Shown piece after piece: positions 61,601-64,000 of a stretch of 64,000 nt of DNA (within the stretch, counting starts at the first letter, position 1; every line of letters starts with the position of its first letter). The position numbers were made by a program, and so were the translations under genes. Under the pieces are notes generated by a model that was not told the origin of the DNA, ran no database searches, and saw only the letters and a program-made list of their open reading frames with translations. The stretch is from Amaranthus tricolor. Its lineage: Eukaryota; Streptophyta; Magnoliopsida; Caryophyllales; Amaranthaceae. The DNA lies in assembly GCF_026212465.1 (NCBI RefSeq), contig NC_080056.1:25749249-25813248 (forward strand), read 5' to 3'.

Positions 61601-64000
61601 ACAAAAGTGCCAAAAACGCTTAAATACCCACAAAATCGCAACATAACATGTAATTTCTAGAATATGAGTATGATTTTCAATTCTAACCACTTCAACACAA
61701 TAATATATACCAAATAGTGTTGTGTGCAAGTTTCGTGCCAAACAAACCAAGTTTAAGCTACTTTATGCGTGAAAGTGCCAAAAAAGTCTAAAAACGCATA
61801 AAATCGCAACTAAACACGTAATTTCTAGCATATGACTATGATTTTCAATTCTAACCACTTCCACACAATAATATATTAAATAGAGTTGTGTGCCAAGTTT
61901 CGTGCAAAACAAACCAAGTTTCAGGTACTTTATGCGCAAAAAACGCCAAAAACACTTAAAAACCCATAAAATCGCAATTTAACACGTAATTTCTAGCATA
62001 TGAGTATGATTTCAATTCTAACCACTTCAACACAATAATATATACCAAATAGTGTTGCGTGCCAAATTTCGTGCAAAACAAACCAAGTTTGAGCTACTTT
62101 ATGCGCAAAAGAGCTAAAAATGCTTAAAAATCCATAAAATCGCAATTTAACACGTAATTTCTAGCATTTGACTATGATTTTCAATTATAACCACTTCAAC
62201 ACAATAATATATACCAAATAGTGTTGTGTGCCAAGTTCCGTGCAAAACAAATCAAGTTTGAGCTACTTAATGCGCAAAAGTGCTAAAAACGCTTAAAAAC
62301 TCTTAAAATCTCAACTTAACACGTAATTTCTAGCATATGAGAATGATTTTAATTTATAACCACTTCAACACAATAATACATACCAAATAGTGTTGTGTGC
62401 CAAGTTTCGTGGAAAAGAAACCAACTTTGAGCTACTTTATGCGTGAAAGTGCCAAAAAAGCTTAAAAACCCATAAAATCGCAACTTAACAAGTAATTTCG
62501 AGCATATGCGTATGATTTTCAATTCTAACCACTTCAACACAATAATATATACCAAATAGTGTTGTGTGCCAAGTTTCGTGCAAATCAAACCAAGTTTTAG
62601 CTATTTTATGCGCAAAAGTGCTAAAAATGCTTAAAAACCTTTAAAATCGCAACTTAACACGTAATTTCTAGCATTTGACTATGATTTTTAATTCTATCCA
62701 CTTAAACACAATAATATATACCAAATAGTGTTGTGTGCCAAGTTCCGTGCAAAACAAACCAAGTTTGAGCTACTTTAAGCGCAAAACGCCAAAAACGTTC
62801 AAAACCCTTAAAATCGCAACTAAACACGTAATTTCTAGTATATGACTATGATTTTAAATTCTAACCACTTCAACACAATAATATATACCAAATAGTGTTG
62901 TGTGCCAAGTTTCGTGCAAAACAAACCAAGTTTGAGCTACTTTATGCGTGAAAGTGCCAAAAAAGTTTTAAAACGCATAAAATCGCAACTAAACACGTAA
63001 TTTCTAGCATATGACTATGATTTTCAATTCTAACCACTTCCACACAATAATATATATTAACTAGAGTTGTGTGCCAAGTTTCGTGCAAAACAAACCAAGA
63101 ATGCTACTTTATGCGAAAAACGCCAAAAACGCTTACAAACTTTTAAAATCGCAATTTAACACGTAATTTCTAGCATATGAGTATGATTTTCAATTCAAAC
63201 CACTTCAACACTATAATACATACCAAATAGTGTTGTGTGTCAAGTTTTGTGCAAAACAAACCAAGTTTGAGCTACTTTATGCACAAAAGTGCCAAAAACG
63301 CTTAAATACCCACAAAATCGCAACATAACATGTAATTTCTAGAATATGAGTATGATTTTCAATTCTAACCACTTCAACACAATAATATATACCAAATAGT
63401 GTTGTGTGCAAGTTTCGTGCCAAACAAACCAAGTTTAAGCTACTTTATGCGTGAAAGTGCCAAAAAAGTCTAAAAACGCATAAAATCGCAACTAAACACG
63501 TAATTTCTAGCATATGACTATGATTTTCAATTCTAACCACTTCCACACAATAATATATTAAATAGAGTTGTGTGCCAAGTTTCGTGCAAAACAAACCAAG
63601 TTTCAGGTACTTTATGCGCAAAAACGCCAAAAACACTTAAAAACCCATAAAATCGCAATTTAACACGTAATTTCTAGCATATGAGTATGATTTTCAATTC
63701 TAACCACTTCAACACAATAATATATACCAAATAGTGTTGCGTGCCAAATTTCGTGCAAAACAAACCAAGTTTGAGCTACTTTATGCGCAAAAGAGCTAAA
63801 AATGCTTAAAAATCCATAAAATCGCAATTTAACACGTAATTTCTAGCATTTGACTATGATTTTCAATTATAACCACTTCAACACAATAATATATACCAAA
63901 TAGTGTTGTGTGCCAAGTTCCGTGCAAAACAAATCAAGTTTGAGCTACTTAATGCGCAAAAGTGCTAAAAACGCTTAAAAACTCTTAAAATCTCAACTTA
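55611..64000 (-). repeat. 10-mer HOR (1682 bp), highly regular, at least five units
   Basis: The marker GAGAATGATTTTAATTTATAACC starts at 55611, 57293, 58975, 60657 and 62339, spaced exactly 1682 bp (ten 168.2-bp monomers) each time. The intervening nine monomers also match unit to unit, with only occasional substitutions or 1-bp indels, for example a missing A near 59430. The last unit runs off the window. Confidence 0.9.

Larger units (their letters stand above)
26298..64000 (-). repeat. Satellite DNA array, ~168-bp monomer, reverse orientation (right block)
   Basis: About 224 tandem copies of the same satellite family as the left block, all reverse-complemented (for example CACAATAATATATACCAAAT and GAGCTACTTTATGCGCAAAA). 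The first copy is truncated by the LTR and begins at AAAACAATAATATA. Monomer subtypes include those marked by CATTTGACTATG, CATATGAGTATG, CTTCCACACAATAATATATATTAAATAG, and GCAAACAAACC-region variants. The array continues past the window end. Numerous 60-100-codon minus-strand ORFs here translate to the same repeated peptide as the left block and are periodicity artefacts. Confidence 0.97.

Noticed and set aside
27426..63636. Recurrent 63-99-codon minus-strand ORFs in the right satellite
   Set aside because: They are the same repeated peptide as the left block, seen on the other strand because the array is inverted. Frame and length vary with random indels, so there is no sign of coding constraint.
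1..64000. CRISPR-like regular repeats
   Set aside because: The repeats are contiguous ~168-bp satellite monomers without spacers, in a eukaryotic context.

Overview
The window is plant nuclear DNA: two blocks of one tandem satellite family, with a single long LTR retrotransposon between them. The plant call rests on a Ty1/copia element of Sirevirus (SIRE/Maximus) type, a primer site matching plant initiator tRNA-Met, and an extra ORF resembling the envelope-like/plant-transposon proteins found in dicot Sireviruses. Wording of the gag, pol and ORF3 proteins feels legume-like, but that is a weak guess. No host gene, tRNA, rRNA or CRISPR is visible.

Layout. 1-15445: about 92 copies of an AT-rich ~168-bp monomer, all in one orientation. 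15446-26297: a 10.85-kb retrotransposon read on the minus strand. In its own order it has the 5' LTR (24771-26297), PBS, gag (24724-22967), an out-of-frame gag/pol junction holding an intron-like 80-nt segment, pol (22901-19662; protease, integrase, reverse transcriptase, RNase H), a spacer with two extra polypurine tracts, ORF3 (19104-17686), a 3' untranslated stretch with a third extra polypurine tract, the true PPT and the 3' LTR (15446-16979). 26298-64000: about 224 more copies of the same monomer, all in the opposite orientation.

The satellite is organised in higher-order repeats (HORs). The left block follows a ~2.53-kb (15-monomer) unit that has gained or lost whole-monomer blocks (20-, 12-, 15-, 15- and 19-mer spacings). 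The right block has a 674-bp 4-mer next to the element, a 1176-bp 7-mer zone with a 4704-bp (28-mer) duplication, scattered long-range duplications, and a very regular 1682-bp 10-mer from about 55.6 kb to the window end.

The most notable observation is that satellite orientation flips exactly across the retrotransposon, with no target-site duplication and with the two broken monomers cut at different phases. A simple insertion cannot give this. It implies an inversion or ectopic exchange through the element, or an assembly misjoin. The short ORFs throughout both satellite blocks are by-products of monomer periodicity and are not annotated as genes. All comparisons were made by eye, so copy numbers and divergence counts are approximate.
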